Assembly (NCBI RefSeq): GCF_041734645.1
Contig: NZ_CP162010.1
Location: forward strand, 1,612,001-1,676,000
Length of the DNA: 64,000 nt
From: Rodentibacter sp901420285
GTDB taxonomy: Bacteria; Pseudomonadota; Gammaproteobacteria; Enterobacterales; Pasteurellaceae
Direction of reading: 5' to 3'
Shown: positions 7,313 to 16,355 of the stretch, in pieces
Position numbering within the stretch: the first letter of the stretch is position 1
Layout: each line of letters opens with the position of its first letter
Position numbers and translations under genes: made by a program
Notes under the pieces: model-generated
What the model saw: the letters and a program-made list of their open reading frames with translations, nothing else
Database searches by the model: none
What the model was told of the DNA's origin: nothing

Positions 7313-8209
7313 ATGTCTACGCAAAATTCCTTATTTTCCGGCAGCATCGTAGCTTTAATTACACCGATGAATAGCCACGGCTGCATTGATTTTGATACTT
7401 TAGAAAAACTGGTTGAATATCATATCGACGCCGGCACTGATGCCATCGTCTCCGTTGGCACCACCGGCGAATCCGCAACGCTGAGTATTGAAGAAAACGT
7501 GAAAGTAATTGAAAAAACCGTAGAACTTGCCAAAGGCAGAATTCCGGTTATCGCCGGCACCGGTGCGAATGCTACCAGCGAAGCCATCATGATGACCAAA
7601 CTATTGCGCGATAGCGGCGTGGCGGGTTGTCTTTCAGTCGTACCTTACTACAACAAACCAACCCAAGAAGGTATGTATCAACACTTCAAAGCAATCGCCG
7701 AATGTACCGACTTACCCCAAATTCTTTACAACGTACCTGGACGTACCGGCAGCGATATGAAACCGGAAACCGTGGCACGTTTGGCGAAAATTAAAAATAT
7801 CATCGGTATTAAAGAAGCGACCGGCGACGTCAGCCGCATAACCGAAATTAAAAAATTAGCCGGCGACGATTTCATCGTATTAAGCGGCGATGACGCGACC
7901 GGTTTGGAAGCAATGAAGCTCGGCGCAGAAGGCGTAATTTCAGTTACCAATAATCTTGCAGCCAAAGACATGGCGGAGATCTGTCATTTAGCCCGCGCCG
8001 GCGAATTCAGTAAAGCGGAAGCCATTAATGCCCGTTTAATGGCGCTCCACCATGATTTATTTGTCGAATCCAACCCGATTCCGGTGAAATGGGCGGCTTA
8101 TCGTCTAGGCCTCATCAAATCACCATTTCTACGCTTGCCGCTCACCGTATTAAGCGAAAGCGCACAACCGAAAGTCGAAGCAGCATTAAAAACTGCCGGC
8201 TTGCTTTGA
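7313..8209 (+). CDS. dapA: 4-hydroxy-tetrahydrodipicolinate synthase
   Basis: DapA condenses pyruvate with aspartate semialdehyde, the first step committed to lysine and diaminopimelate for peptidoglycan. The 298-residue TIM barrel shows the Schiff-base lysine K167 in IGIKEATGD, the catalytic tyrosine Y139 in LYNVPGRT and the GTTGE phosphate/pyruvate motif. Start context is strong (CGGAGG). It is followed by bamC, as in Haemophilus and E. coli, but hairpins in the gap suggest at least partial termination. Confidence 0.97.
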   Translation: MSTQNSLFSGSIVALITPMNSHGCIDFDTLEKLVEYHIDAGTDAIVSVGTTGESATLSIEENVKVIEKTVELAKGRIPVIAGTGANATSEAIMMTKLLRDSGVAGCLSVVPYYNKPTQEGMYQHFKAIAECTDLPQILYNVPGRTGSDMKPETVARLAKIKNIIGIKEATGDVSRITEIKKLAGDDFIVLSGDDATGLEAMKLGAEGVISVTNNLAAKDMAEICHLARAGEFSKAEAINARLMALHHDLFVESNPIPVKWAAYRLGLIKSPFLRLPLTVLSESAQPKVEAALKTAGLL

Positions 8210-8216
8210 TTCCCTC

Positions 8217-8236
8217 AGAGTCGAATATTCGACTCT
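8217..8236. other. Perfect 20-bp palindrome after dapA
   Basis: AGAGTCGAATATTCGACTCT is a perfect palindrome with no T-tract, followed within 20 bases by a second hairpin that has one. It could stabilise the dapA mRNA end or be a protein-binding site; neither is shown. Confidence 0.5.
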
Positions 8237-8252
8237 AAATTAATTAGAAAAT

Positions 8253-8278
8253 TGACTGTCAAAGTGCAGTCATTTTTT
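8253..8278 (+). terminator. Terminator or attenuator between dapA and bamC
   Basis: TGACTG (8253-8258) pairs with CAGTCA (8267-8272) and is followed by six T. The loop holds AAAGTGCAG, a one-base-decayed uptake sequence. It lies 22 bases before the bamC start, so bamC probably has a mix of readthrough and its own transcription. Confidence 0.6.
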
Positions 8279-8299
8279 ATTTATTTAAAGGATTTCTCC

Positions 8300-9304
8300 A
8301 TGAAAAAACTACTTTTAGGATTAGCGAGCATCCATTTATTATGCGCTTGCTCCGGCGATCCCGAAAAACAACAAAATGCCAATGACACCTATCAGAAATC
8401 AGATGCCTCCGTACCCAATTTTTCTCCATTGGCCAGCGGCGGCGTAAATTTGCCTAAAGCGGACAATACCTTCGAATTGCCACAAGTTGATATTAAAAAA
8501 AGCGCCACCATCGACATTCGCCCGCCGTCCGTTCCTCTGGCTATCATCAAAAATTCCCTAACCCAATTTGACGGCGAACGTGCACTTATCGTGTATTCAG
8601 AGGAGCAAACCTCTCTTTATAACCTCCAACAGATTCAACGTTTATTAAAAGAAGAAGGCATTGATTCCACGCTCAATGGCGCGATTTTGCTGACGGATTG
8701 GCATAGCACCGGACGCGCCGACGATAAAGCCGACACCGAAATTCGTTATCAAGTGGAGCAGGTATCCGTACGCGATAGCGGCGCGTTAGCGGTTTCAGTA
8801 GCACAAATGCGCCGCGACGGCATTTTATTTACGCCGGATATCACGGAAAAACAACGCTATACGGCCGATCGTTTGAATCGTTTCGTAGCGGCGCTGACCA
8901 ACGCCTATAACAAGCAACAACAAGATTTGAGCAACGCCACCGTCGGCCCATTTCAATCTACTTTAATCACTGACAGCAACGGCAAAACTGCATTGAGCAT
9001 GGAAGCAACCTTCGCGCAAGCTTGGCAAAAATTAAGTTATGCGTTACCAAAAATCGGCTTTGAAACCCAATCTGCTACGCCGGGACGCGGGCAGCGCGAA
9101 CTTAAATATTCGCCATTAGATAATGAGGAATGGTTGCGTTTGGGCATAACCCGACCAGATTTAGAAAAAGGCACTTACTTTATGCAACTCTCCGCCGTTG
9201 GCAAACAAAGCGCACTGGTAATCAGCGATGAAAAAGAGCATGCGCTTACCGATGAAACCGCCCGAGCGATTTATCGCGCATTAAGCACTTTACTTGCACA
9301 ATAA
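8300..9304 (+). CDS. bamC: Outer membrane assembly lipoprotein BamC (NlpB)
   Basis: BamC is an outer-membrane lipoprotein of the BAM complex that inserts beta-barrel proteins. The start at 8300 (MKKLLLGLASIHLLCACSG) gives a lipoprotein signal peptide with the lipid-bearing cysteine at the end of LLCAC and follows AAAGGA. The long N-terminal region is disordered-looking, followed by the two helix-grip domains typical of the family. Its place directly after dapA is the classical position of nlpB. BamD is encoded at 45.1 kb. Confidence 0.9.
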   Translation: MKKLLLGLASIHLLCACSGDPEKQQNANDTYQKSDASVPNFSPLASGGVNLPKADNTFELPQVDIKKSATIDIRPPSVPLAIIKNSLTQFDGERALIVYSEEQTSLYNLQQIQRLLKEEGIDSTLNGAILLTDWHSTGRADDKADTEIRYQVEQVSVRDSGALAVSVAQMRRDGILFTPDITEKQRYTADRLNRFVAALTNAYNKQQQDLSNATVGPFQSTLITDSNGKTALSMEATFAQAWQKLSYALPKIGFETQSATPGRGQRELKYSPLDNEEWLRLGITRPDLEKGTYFMQLSAVGKQSALVISDEKEHALTDETARAIYRALSTLLAQ

Positions 9305-9381
9305 AAGCAGCGGCGGACAGAACCGACAGACGCCGGCGTTTATCGAAGATTTATTGAATCAAAGCATGATTTTGTGATTAA

Positions 9382-9424
9382 AAAATAGCACCGCATTGGA
9401 ACGCTTCCAATGCGGTGCTATTTT
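9382..9424. repeat. Perfect hairpin core of the dispersed CAATGCGGTGCT repeat
   Basis: Two perfect 20-base arms (9382-9401 and 9405-9424) around a three-base loop; each arm holds the 12-mer AGCACCGCATTG or its complement. It sits between convergent bamC and proB and ends in four T on both strands, so it may also stop transcription of both. Confidence 0.9.
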
Positions 9425-9473
9425 GAATGTTCAACTAAACTATGGGGCAAAAAATACCATTAATCTTTTTTGT

Positions 9474-10577
9474 TTATAAAATAATCATGTCATCGCGATG
9501 AAGCGCCACGGCGCCGTATTCGTAGCCGAGAATCGCTTCGATATCTTGCGACTTTTTACCTTTGATTAACAGCAACGCATCACTGTTGTAACGCGGCATG
9601 CCAAGCGCAATGTCTTTGCCCGCCGGATTGCGGATTTTCACCACTTCGCCGCGCGAAAAGCGGCCTTCCACCGTAACGATACCGGCTGGCAGCAGCGATT
9701 TATTTTGCTCAAGCATGGCTTTTTCCGCGCCCTCATCAATCGTCAACACACCGGCGCATGGCGCGGCAAACAGCCATTGTTTGCGACTTTCCAGACGATC
9801 TGATTGGTGCGCGATAAACTTGGTTCCAATGCGGTGCTCGTGGGCAAGATCAAAAATCACATTCGGACGAGCGCCCGGAGCAATAATCGTTTCTACACCG
9901 GACCGTGTCGCCACATCTGCCGCGATAATTTTCGTCATCATGCCGCCCGTGCCAAGGTGGGTGCCACTGCCGCCCGCAATGGCGCGAATATGCTCGGTAA
10001 TTTGCTCCACCACGGGAATGAGTTGCGCGTCGGGATTCTTACGCGGATCGCTATCAAACAGCCCTTGTTGATCCGTCAGCAAATAAAGCTGTTGGGCTTG
10101 CACTAGAATAGCCACCAAGGCGGATAAATTATCGTTGTCGCCCACTTTAATTTCTGCCGTCGCCACGGCGTCATTTTCGTTAATCACCGGAATAATTCGA
10201 TTATCCAACAATGCGTGCAAGGTGTCGCGCGCATTCAAAAAACGTTCGCGATCTTCAATATCGGCGCGGGTCAACAAAATTTGTCCGATGTAAATATCAT
10301 AAATCGCGAACAATTTTTCCCAAGCTTGAATCAACTGGCTTTGTCCCACCGCTGCGAGCAGTTGCTTGGAGGCGATGGTCGGCGGCAGTGACGGATGATT
10401 CAAGTAATGACGCCCGGCGGCAATCGCTCCGGAAGTGACGATCAGCACGCGATAACCTTGCTGATGCAGTTGCGCAATTTGGCGCACGATGTCCACCATG
10501 TGCGGCGCATTTAATTTCGGCGATCCTAAAGTTAAAGTGCTGGTGCCGAATTTCACTACAATCGTTTTTTTATTCAT
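9474..10577 (-). CDS. proB: Glutamate 5-kinase
   Basis: ProB phosphorylates glutamate to gamma-glutamyl phosphate, the first and proline-inhibited step of proline synthesis. The 367-residue protein has an amino-acid-kinase domain (VVKFGTSTLT at the N-terminus, VTSGAIAAG, VINENDAVAT, GTGGMMTKI) and a C-terminal PUA domain (about 275-360, RGEVVKIRNPAGKDIALG). The start at 10577 (MNKKTIVVKFG) fits the family; an upstream in-frame extension does not. proA is not adjacent. One exact 12-mer (9827-9838) lies inside the gene. Confidence 0.96.
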   Translation of the reverse strand: MNKKTIVVKFGTSTLTLGSPKLNAPHMVDIVRQIAQLHQQGYRVLIVTSGAIAAGRHYLNHPSLPPTIASKQLLAAVGQSQLIQAWEKLFAIYDIYIGQILLTRADIEDRERFLNARDTLHALLDNRIIPVINENDAVATAEIKVGDNDNLSALVAILVQAQQLYLLTDQQGLFDSDPRKNPDAQLIPVVEQITEHIRAIAGGSGTHLGTGGMMTKIIAADVATRSGVETIIAPGARPNVIFDLAHEHRIGTKFIAHQSDRLESRKQWLFAAPCAGVLTIDEGAEKAMLEQNKSLLPAGIVTVEGRFSRGEVVKIRNPAGKDIALGMPRYNSDALLLIKGKKSQDIEAILGYEYGAVALHRDDMIIL

Positions 10578-10703
10578 TTTTAGCTCGCTTATCGTTATTT
10601 TACCGGGTCGAAACGCCACATACGTTAGCATCAAAGCGGTTAAAAAGCATTAAAATTATGCGGCGCTGTGATATAGTGCGGACGCATTTTAAGGAGAAGT
10701 TTT

Positions 10704-11207
10704 ATGACGTTTAGTTTAATCGTTGCCGCCACCTTAAACGGCGTGATCGGTAAAGATAATCAAATGCCTTGGCATCTGCCCGCCGACCTTGCTTGGTTCC
10801 GTCAAAACACGACCGGCAAACCGGTGATTATGGGGCGTAAAACCTTTGAAAGCATTGGCCGCCCGTTGCCGAAACGAATAAATATCGTGCTTTCCCGCAA
10901 GCCTTACGAATACGAAGGCGTAATTTGGAAGGAAAGCCTCGAAAGCGCACTGGAGGCGGTTAAAGAGTCAGAAGAAATTATGTTGATCGGCGGCGGCGAA
11001 TTGTTCAAACAATATTTGCCGTATGCGGATAAATTGTATTTAACTCAAATCCAAGCGGACATCGACGGCGATACGTTTTTCCCTTTATTGAACTGGGACG
11101 AATGGGAAATTGAATTCGAACAATACCGCGAGAAAGACGAGCAGAATCCTTATGCTTGTCGTTTTTTAATTTTGCGGAAAAAGCTGAAAACAGACCGCAA
11201 AATTTAA
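10704..11207 (+). CDS. folA: Dihydrofolate reductase
   Basis: FolA reduces dihydrofolate to tetrahydrofolate with NADPH and is the trimethoprim target. The 167-residue protein shows the family core: A-A-T-L-N-G-V-I-G at the N-terminus, MPWHLPADLAWFR with the catalytic acid D28, and the cofactor motifs MGRKTFESIGRPLP and LIGGGELF. A clear AAGGAG precedes the ATG. It is divergent from proB with 126 bases between. Confidence 0.97.
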   Translation: MTFSLIVAATLNGVIGKDNQMPWHLPADLAWFRQNTTGKPVIMGRKTFESIGRPLPKRINIVLSRKPYEYEGVIWKESLESALEAVKESEEIMLIGGGELFKQYLPYADKLYLTQIQADIDGDTFFPLLNWDEWEIEFEQYREKDEQNPYACRFLILRKKLKTDRKI

Positions 11208-11239
11208 AGCAAAAACATGGAACAACAACCTTTGATTTC

Positions 11240-11251
11240 AGCACCGCATTG
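11240..11251. repeat. Single copy of the dispersed 12-mer (intergenic)
   Basis: One exact AGCACCGCATTG after folA, without a partner arm. It may be the remains of a hairpin core. Confidence 0.7.
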
Positions 11252-11301
11252 AATTCGCGCCGGACGGCAAGATCGAATTTGCTGAATATCGGTTTAACAT
11301 A

Positions 11302-11334
11302 AAAAACGGTATTTCAATAAGAAATACCGTTTTT
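11302..11334. terminator. Bidirectional terminator between folA and ispH
   Basis: AAAAACGGTATTTC and GAAATACCGTTTTT are perfect 14-base arms around a five-base loop, with U-tracts in both directions. The hairpin lies two bases from the ispH stop, between convergent genes. Confidence 0.92.
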
Positions 11335-11335
11335 C

Positions 11336-12280
11336 TTAATTTACTTCTTTTACCCGTAACTCTTTCGGAACTTCAAAGAACATATTTTCTTCCAAGCCTT
11401 GAAGCTCTTCCACGGTGGTGACGCCGAATTCTTTCAGTCGGGAAATAATAGATTGCACCAGTTCTTCCGGAGCGGATGCACCGGCTGTAATACCGATGGT
11501 TTGCACGCCATCAAACCAATCGGCGCGAATATCTGAAGGATCATCCAAAAGCTGTGATTTCACCCCCATCCGAGAAGCCAATTCCGCCAAACGATTAGAG
11601 TTAGACGAGTTTTTAGATCCTACCACAAGCACCAAATCCGATTGTTTCGCCAGTTCACGTACCGCTTCCTGACGGTTGGTGGTGGCATAGCAAATGTCGT
11701 TTTTATGCGGGCCTTGAATAGCGGGATATTTTTCTTTCAGGGCCGCGATGGTTTCCACCGTGTCGTCTAAGGACAGCGTGGTTTGCGTCATAAAAGTGAG
11801 TTCGTCATTTTCCTGCACCGGTAAGCGTGCAATATCTTCCACGCTTTCGATCAAATAAATGCCACCGTCGTCATTACTATATTGCCCCATGGTGCCTTCC
11901 ACTTCGGGATGGCCTTTATGCCCAATTAAAATGGCTTTGGTGCCTTTGCGACTGGCACGCGCCACTTGCATGTGCACTTTGGTTACCAATGGGCAAGTGG
12001 CGTCGAAGACTTTCAGATTGCGTTCTTTCGCTTCCTGACGCACCGCTTGGGACACGCCGTGGGCGGAGAAAATCACAATGGCGCCGTCCGGTACTTCGCT
12101 TAATTCTTCCACAAAAATGGCACCGCGTTCACGCAAGCCGTTCACCACGAAACGGTTATGTACCACTTCATGCCGCACATAAATAGGCGCTCCGTGAATT
12201 TCCAGCGCCAGCTCCACGATGCTGATGGCACGATCCACGCCGGCACAGAAACCACGCGGATTAGCTAAAATTATCTTCAT
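11336..12280 (-). CDS. ispH: 4-hydroxy-3-methylbut-2-enyl diphosphate reductase
   Basis: IspH is the iron-sulphur enzyme that makes IPP and DMAPP in the last step of the MEP isoprenoid pathway. The 314-residue protein has the cluster cysteines in GFCAGV (C12), DATCPLVTK and NDICYATTNRQ. The start at 12280 overlaps the lspA stop as ATGA, so the two are translationally coupled. It is the last gene of the ribF-ileS-lspA-ispH unit; fkpB, which separates lspA and ispH in E. coli, is absent. Confidence 0.97.
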   Translation of the reverse strand: MKIILANPRGFCAGVDRAISIVELALEIHGAPIYVRHEVVHNRFVVNGLRERGAIFVEELSEVPDGAIVIFSAHGVSQAVRQEAKERNLKVFDATCPLVTKVHMQVARASRKGTKAILIGHKGHPEVEGTMGQYSNDDGGIYLIESVEDIARLPVQENDELTFMTQTTLSLDDTVETIAALKEKYPAIQGPHKNDICYATTNRQEAVRELAKQSDLVLVVGSKNSSNSNRLAELASRMGVKSQLLDDPSDIRADWFDGVQTIGITAGASAPEELVQSIISRLKEFGVTTVEELQGLEENMFFEVPKELRVKEVN

Positions 12281-12789
12281 TTTTGACCGCTCTTCTGTTC
12301 GTCTTTTACTTTTTTCTTTTCGCTTTTGAACGCGTCTAACGCCAACAAACAGGCGCCGATACAAATGGCAATGTCCGCTACATTAAATACCGGATAATGA
12401 TAAATATCCCAATAAAAATCCAAGAAATCCACCACAAAACCGTTATAAGCGCGATCGGCCATATTCGCCATCGCGCCACCGATAATCAATGCATAAGCCG
12501 CATTTTGGAGTTTTTGTGTTGCACGGTTTTTGGCTAAGAAATAAATCAACATACCGGAAATCCCCAACGCCAACAGGATAAAGAAATATTGCTGCCAACC
12601 GCTATGATCCGCCAAAAAGCTAAAGGCCGCACCATAGTTGCGTACGTAAGTCAAATTAAATACCGGCAGTACATTCACGCTTTCGTATAAATCGAATTTT
12701 TGCACCACAATATATTTAGTGAGCAAATCAAGCACAAAAGCCACTGCACTAAGCCAAAGAAAAGAAAGACCGGATTTATTTTTTGCCAT
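12277..12789 (-). CDS. lspA: Lipoprotein signal peptidase (signal peptidase II)
   Basis: LspA removes signal peptides from diacylglyceryl-modified prolipoproteins in the inner membrane, for example BamC and BamD encoded here. The 170-residue protein has four hydrophobic helices and the catalytic aspartates in NMADR and FNVADIAI. ATG 12789 (MAKNKSGLSFLWLS) follows AAGGA; an upstream in-frame start lacks support. A canonical uptake sequence and a repeat element lie immediately upstream, so lspA may not be fully co-transcribed with ileS. Confidence 0.96.
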   Translation of the reverse strand: MAKNKSGLSFLWLSAVAFVLDLLTKYIVVQKFDLYESVNVLPVFNLTYVRNYGAAFSFLADHSGWQQYFFILLALGISGMLIYFLAKNRATQKLQNAAYALIIGGAMANMADRAYNGFVVDFLDFYWDIYHYPVFNVADIAICIGACLLALDAFKSEKKKVKDEQKSGQK

Positions 12790-12832
12790 AAGGATTCCTA
12801 AATAAAGAAAAGTGCGGTCAAAATTTGCAAGA

Positions 12833-12970
12833 TGATGTCGCCGTTGCACAACGCTGAAATTACTCTCACAAAATAGCACCGCATTGGAGCCGTTTTCAAT
12901 GCGGTGCTATTTGTTCAACATAAATCCATCTTTCAGTCGGATGGCTTTATATCTTTGCTACATCATATGC
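12833..12970. repeat. Palindromic repeat element, copy D (ileS-lspA gap)
   Basis: The core is CAAAATAGCACCGCATTG (12869-12886) and CAATGCGGTGCTATTTG (12897-12913), two exact 12-mers in inverted orientation. The left flank (GTTGCACAACGCTGAAATTACTC) and right flank (TCGGATGGC...TTTGCTACAT) match the two different arms of copy A at 52.7 kb in reverse order. It interrupts the ribF-ileS-lspA-ispH unit. Confidence 0.75.
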
Positions 12971-13020
12971 CTTTGCTGGTACCGAAAGTTAACCGTACTT
13001 TTGCATTTTAAAAGTAATGA

Positions 13021-15843
13021 TTACGCAAAGTAACGGATTTCGCCGTTACCTGCCACATTTTCCACGCAACGCGGACAAAGGGTCGGATGTTGCGGGTTGA
13101 CGCCGATTTTGTCGGAATAATGCCAGCAACGCGGGCATTTTTCGCCGTTGGAACGCGCAACGCTCACCGCAATGCCTTCCAATTCGCCCTCTGCTACATC
13201 AGCAGGTTTATCCGCCAACGGTTTAACTACTGCTTTGGAAGTAATCAGCACGAAACGGAGTTCATCGCCGAGTTTTTCCAATAACGCGCGATATTCATCG
13301 TTAGCATAGACGGTGACTTCCGCCTCCAAACCACCGCCGATCACTTTCTCATTACGGGCGATTTCCAGCACGCGGTTCACTTCGGAACGCACTTTAATCA
13401 GGGCTTGCCAGTAAGCGTCGTCTAATTTTTCACTTTCATCTAAGCCAAATAAGCCTTGGTAAAACTCTTCGGTAAACACGAATTCGGCGCGCGGCGTAGC
13501 GGTTTTCGGTAAGTAACCCCAAATTTCATCCGCGGTGAATGACAGAATTGGTGCCATCCAACGCACCAACGCTTCTGCAATATGCCATAAGGCGGTTTGG
13601 CAACTACGACGGGCAAGGCTGTCCGCTTTGGTGGTGTATTGACGGTCTTTGATAATATCAAGATAGAACGAGCCCATTTCCACCGAGCAGAAACGCATTA
13701 AGCGTTGCACCACGGCATGGAATTGATAGTTGTCGTAGGCGTCTTTAATTTCGTTTTGCGCCTCTAACGCACAAGCCACCGCCCAGCGATCCAAGCTAAT
13801 CATGTCTTCCGCTTTCACTGCGTCGCGTTGTGGATCAAAGCCGTTTAAGTTTGCCAACAAGAAACGCGCCGTGTTACGGATACGACGGTAGCTGTCCGCC
13901 GCGCGTTTTAAGATTTCGTCAGACACCGTCATTTCGCCGGTGTAATCGGTGGACGCCACCCATAAACGTAAAATATCGCCGCCGAATTTATCCATGACTT
14001 CTTGCGGTGTCACGATGTTACCGATGGATTTAGACATTTTGCGCCCCTGACCGTCCACCGTGAAGCCGTGTGTTAATACTTGTTTATACGGCGCTTTTTT
14101 ATCTGTGGCGGTGGAAAGCATGAGCGAAGACATAAACCAGCCGCGGTGTTGGTCGGAACCTTCCAAATACATATCGATGTCTTGACCATTAAATTCCGGA
14201 CGATTCGCCACAACAGAAGAATAAGTGGAGCCGGAATCGAACCACACGTCCAACGTATCCGGCACTTTGCGGTAAGTTTCCGCATCTGCACCTAATAATT
14301 CTTTTTCGTCTAAATCCCACCATGCCTGAATGCCGGCTTTTTCTACGCGTTTTGCCACTTCCTCAAGCAATTCCAACGTGCGCGGGTGCAATTCTTCGGT
14401 TTCTTTGTGCACGAATAAAGTCATCGGCACGCCCCAAGTACGTTGACGGGAAATACACCAGTCAGGACGATTTTCCACCATTTTTTCAATGCGCGCTTGA
14501 CCCCAGTCCGGAATCCAACGCACTTGTTTGATTTCACCCAAGGCTTGTCCGCGTAAACCTTGGGTTTCCATACCGATGAACCATTGTGGTGTGGCGCGGA
14601 AAATAATCGGCGTTTTATGACGCCAGCAGTGTGGATAACTGTGTTTAATCTTATCTAATTTCAACAAGTTCCCCGTTTCTTGTAATTTTTCGATGACCAA
14701 CGGATTGGCCTCAAATACGCCTTTGCCTGCAAAGAACGGCGTACTGGAGATAAATTTACCATCATTTCCTACAAGACCTGCCATTGGCACATTATATTTT
14801 TGGCTCACAATAAAGTCGTCCAAACCGTGATCCGGTGCCGTATGCACCAAACCGGTACCGCCGTCAGTAGTGACATGATCGCCTAAAATTAAAGGCACGG
14901 TGAAATCATAAAACGGATGATGGAAACGCAATAATTCAAGATCCATACCTTTCGCCGAACCTAAAATTTCTATATTTTCAATGCTTGTTGCTTTTACGAC
15001 AGATTCCACCAGTTCCGCGGCTAAAATCACACGTTCGTCACCCAGTTGAACAAGTTGATACTCTAATTCCGGATTAATTGAAATCGCGCGGTTAGACGGC
15101 ATCGTCCAAGGAGTAGTAGTCCAAATAACCGCAGAAAGTTTGCCACTGCCTTTACCCACGGCGTTGAATTTACCTTCAATTTCCACTGCACTTTCCGCCG
15201 GGAAACGTACATAAATAGACGGAGACACGCGATCTTCATATTCCACTTCCGCTTCCGCCAAGGAAGAACCGCAATCCAAACACCAGTGCACCGGTTTGGA
15301 GCCTTTGTATAAATGGCCGTTAGCAATCACTTTACCAAGGGTGCGGATAATATTGGCTTCGGTATGGAAATTCATGGTCAAATACGGATTATCCCAGTCA
15401 CCCAACACCCCAAGGCGCACAAAGTCTTTTTTCTGACCTTCCACCTGTTCCGCCGCATATTCACGGCATTTTTGACGGAATTCCGCCGCCGAAATTTTCT
15501 CGTTCGGTTTACCTACCAAGCCTTCTACTTTCAGTTCAATCGGCAAACCGTGGCAGTCCCAGCCCGGGATATAAGGAGAATCAAAACCCAGCGCGGTTTT
15601 GGATTTCACGATGATGTCTTTCAGAATTTTATTAACTGCATGACCGATATGAATGGTGCCGTTGGCATAAGGAGGGCCGTCGTGCAAGATAAAAGATTTC
15701 TTACCTTTGCTTGCCTGACGAATTTTTTGGTAAAGATCTTTTTCATACCAATTTTTCAACATCACAGGCTCGCGTTTGGCTAAATCGCCACGCATCGGAA
15801 AGCCCGTTTCGGGTAGGTTTAGGGTATTTTTATAATCAGTCAT
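13021..15843 (-). CDS. ileS: Isoleucyl-tRNA synthetase
   Basis: IleS charges tRNA-Ile and edits valine. The 940-residue protein carries the class I HIGH motif in PYANGTIHIGHAVNK, KMSKS in GRKMSKSIGN, and a C-terminal zinc site with two CPRC motifs (CPRCWHY and CPRCVEN), the arrangement of E. coli-type IleS. Its upstream neighbours are the DUF2442/DUF4160 pair and then ribF; downstream are lspA and ispH. Confidence 0.98.
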   Translation of the reverse strand: MTDYKNTLNLPETGFPMRGDLAKREPVMLKNWYEKDLYQKIRQASKGKKSFILHDGPPYANGTIHIGHAVNKILKDIIVKSKTALGFDSPYIPGWDCHGLPIELKVEGLVGKPNEKISAAEFRQKCREYAAEQVEGQKKDFVRLGVLGDWDNPYLTMNFHTEANIIRTLGKVIANGHLYKGSKPVHWCLDCGSSLAEAEVEYEDRVSPSIYVRFPAESAVEIEGKFNAVGKGSGKLSAVIWTTTPWTMPSNRAISINPELEYQLVQLGDERVILAAELVESVVKATSIENIEILGSAKGMDLELLRFHHPFYDFTVPLILGDHVTTDGGTGLVHTAPDHGLDDFIVSQKYNVPMAGLVGNDGKFISSTPFFAGKGVFEANPLVIEKLQETGNLLKLDKIKHSYPHCWRHKTPIIFRATPQWFIGMETQGLRGQALGEIKQVRWIPDWGQARIEKMVENRPDWCISRQRTWGVPMTLFVHKETEELHPRTLELLEEVAKRVEKAGIQAWWDLDEKELLGADAETYRKVPDTLDVWFDSGSTYSSVVANRPEFNGQDIDMYLEGSDQHRGWFMSSLMLSTATDKKAPYKQVLTHGFTVDGQGRKMSKSIGNIVTPQEVMDKFGGDILRLWVASTDYTGEMTVSDEILKRAADSYRRIRNTARFLLANLNGFDPQRDAVKAEDMISLDRWAVACALEAQNEIKDAYDNYQFHAVVQRLMRFCSVEMGSFYLDIIKDRQYTTKADSLARRSCQTALWHIAEALVRWMAPILSFTADEIWGYLPKTATPRAEFVFTEEFYQGLFGLDESEKLDDAYWQALIKVRSEVNRVLEIARNEKVIGGGLEAEVTVYANDEYRALLEKLGDELRFVLITSKAVVKPLADKPADVAEGELEGIAVSVARSNGEKCPRCWHYSDKIGVNPQHPTLCPRCVENVAGNGEIRYFA

Positions 15844-15880
15844 GTTCTATTCCAGTGTTGTGTAAAAATTAAAATTTGTT

Positions 15881-16129
15881 TTAAGCCACTTGTTGCGGAC
15901 TGTGCGTCACATCGCCCCGCCCTGCCAGTAATCCGTCAATGGAAATATCTTCATCCAACGCGTCCCAATGAATACCGCGACGACTGAGCTCATAATTTTC
16001 CAGCTCCGCTTTTGTCGCTCGTAACAATTTTGGAAACCAAACTAAAGGAATACCTAAAATACGCGCATCATCCAGCTCAACCCACATTATGTTTTCATCG
16101 AAACGTACATGTTTAGCCGAAGTAGTCAT
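15881..16129 (-). CDS. DUF2442 family small protein, second gene of a DUF4160-DUF2442 pair
   Basis: ATG 16129 (MTTSAKHVRFDENIMWVELDD) follows GGAGG at good spacing, giving 82 residues and a 17-base overlap with the upstream DUF4160 gene. The protein has the DUF2442 pattern: an early V-x-F-x-x-x-x-M-W-V-x-L-x-D segment, an I-P-L-x-W-F-P-x-L motif and a C-terminal W-D-x-L-D-E-D-I-S-I-D-G-L-L. DUF2442 and DUF4160 genes often travel together and have been suggested to act as toxin-antitoxin-like pairs; no activity can be claimed. The pair sits between ribF and ileS, normally adjacent. Confidence 0.8.
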   Translation of the reverse strand: MTTSAKHVRFDENIMWVELDDARILGIPLVWFPKLLRATKAELENYELSRRGIHWDALDEDISIDGLLAGRGDVTHSPQQVA

Positions 16130-16355
16130 ACCAAGCCTCCTTAAATTGTGGTTGATTGCTTTCAATAATTGAAAAAATTTCTCTCAATTCTTTAGAATTA
16201 AAGCCATCATTTCGTGCTAGGAAAATTTCCGGTTCCAACCAAAATTTTGCTTCCGATTCGGCGTTTCGAATGTGAATATGCGCGGGTTCTAAGGGATTAC
16301 CTTCATTAGAGTAAAAAAAGAAAATATAACCTTTAAAACGTAAAATCACCGGCAT
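16113..16355 (-). CDS. DUF4160 family small protein, first gene of a DUF4160-DUF2442 pair
   Basis: The 80-residue protein begins MPVILRFKGYIFFFYSNEGNPLEPAHIHI, the typical DUF4160 start with the E/P-x-H-I-H metal-like motif, and ends in a helix-rich tail with WYDYFG. Its ATG overlaps the ribF stop by one base (TAATG), so it is translated from the ribF operon mRNA. It overlaps the DUF2442 start by 17 bases. The function is unknown; the size, coupling and partner resemble a toxin-antitoxin module, which is inference. Confidence 0.8.
   Translation of the reverse strand: MPVILRFKGYIFFFYSNEGNPLEPAHIHIRNAESEAKFWLEPEIFLARNDGFNSKELREIFSIIESNQPQFKEAWYDYFG

Noticed and set aside
9598..10071. Long plus-strand open frame opposite proB
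   Set aside because: It is the complement of a clear proB gene in a GC-richer stretch and encodes a low-complexity serine/alanine-rich peptide with no family match.
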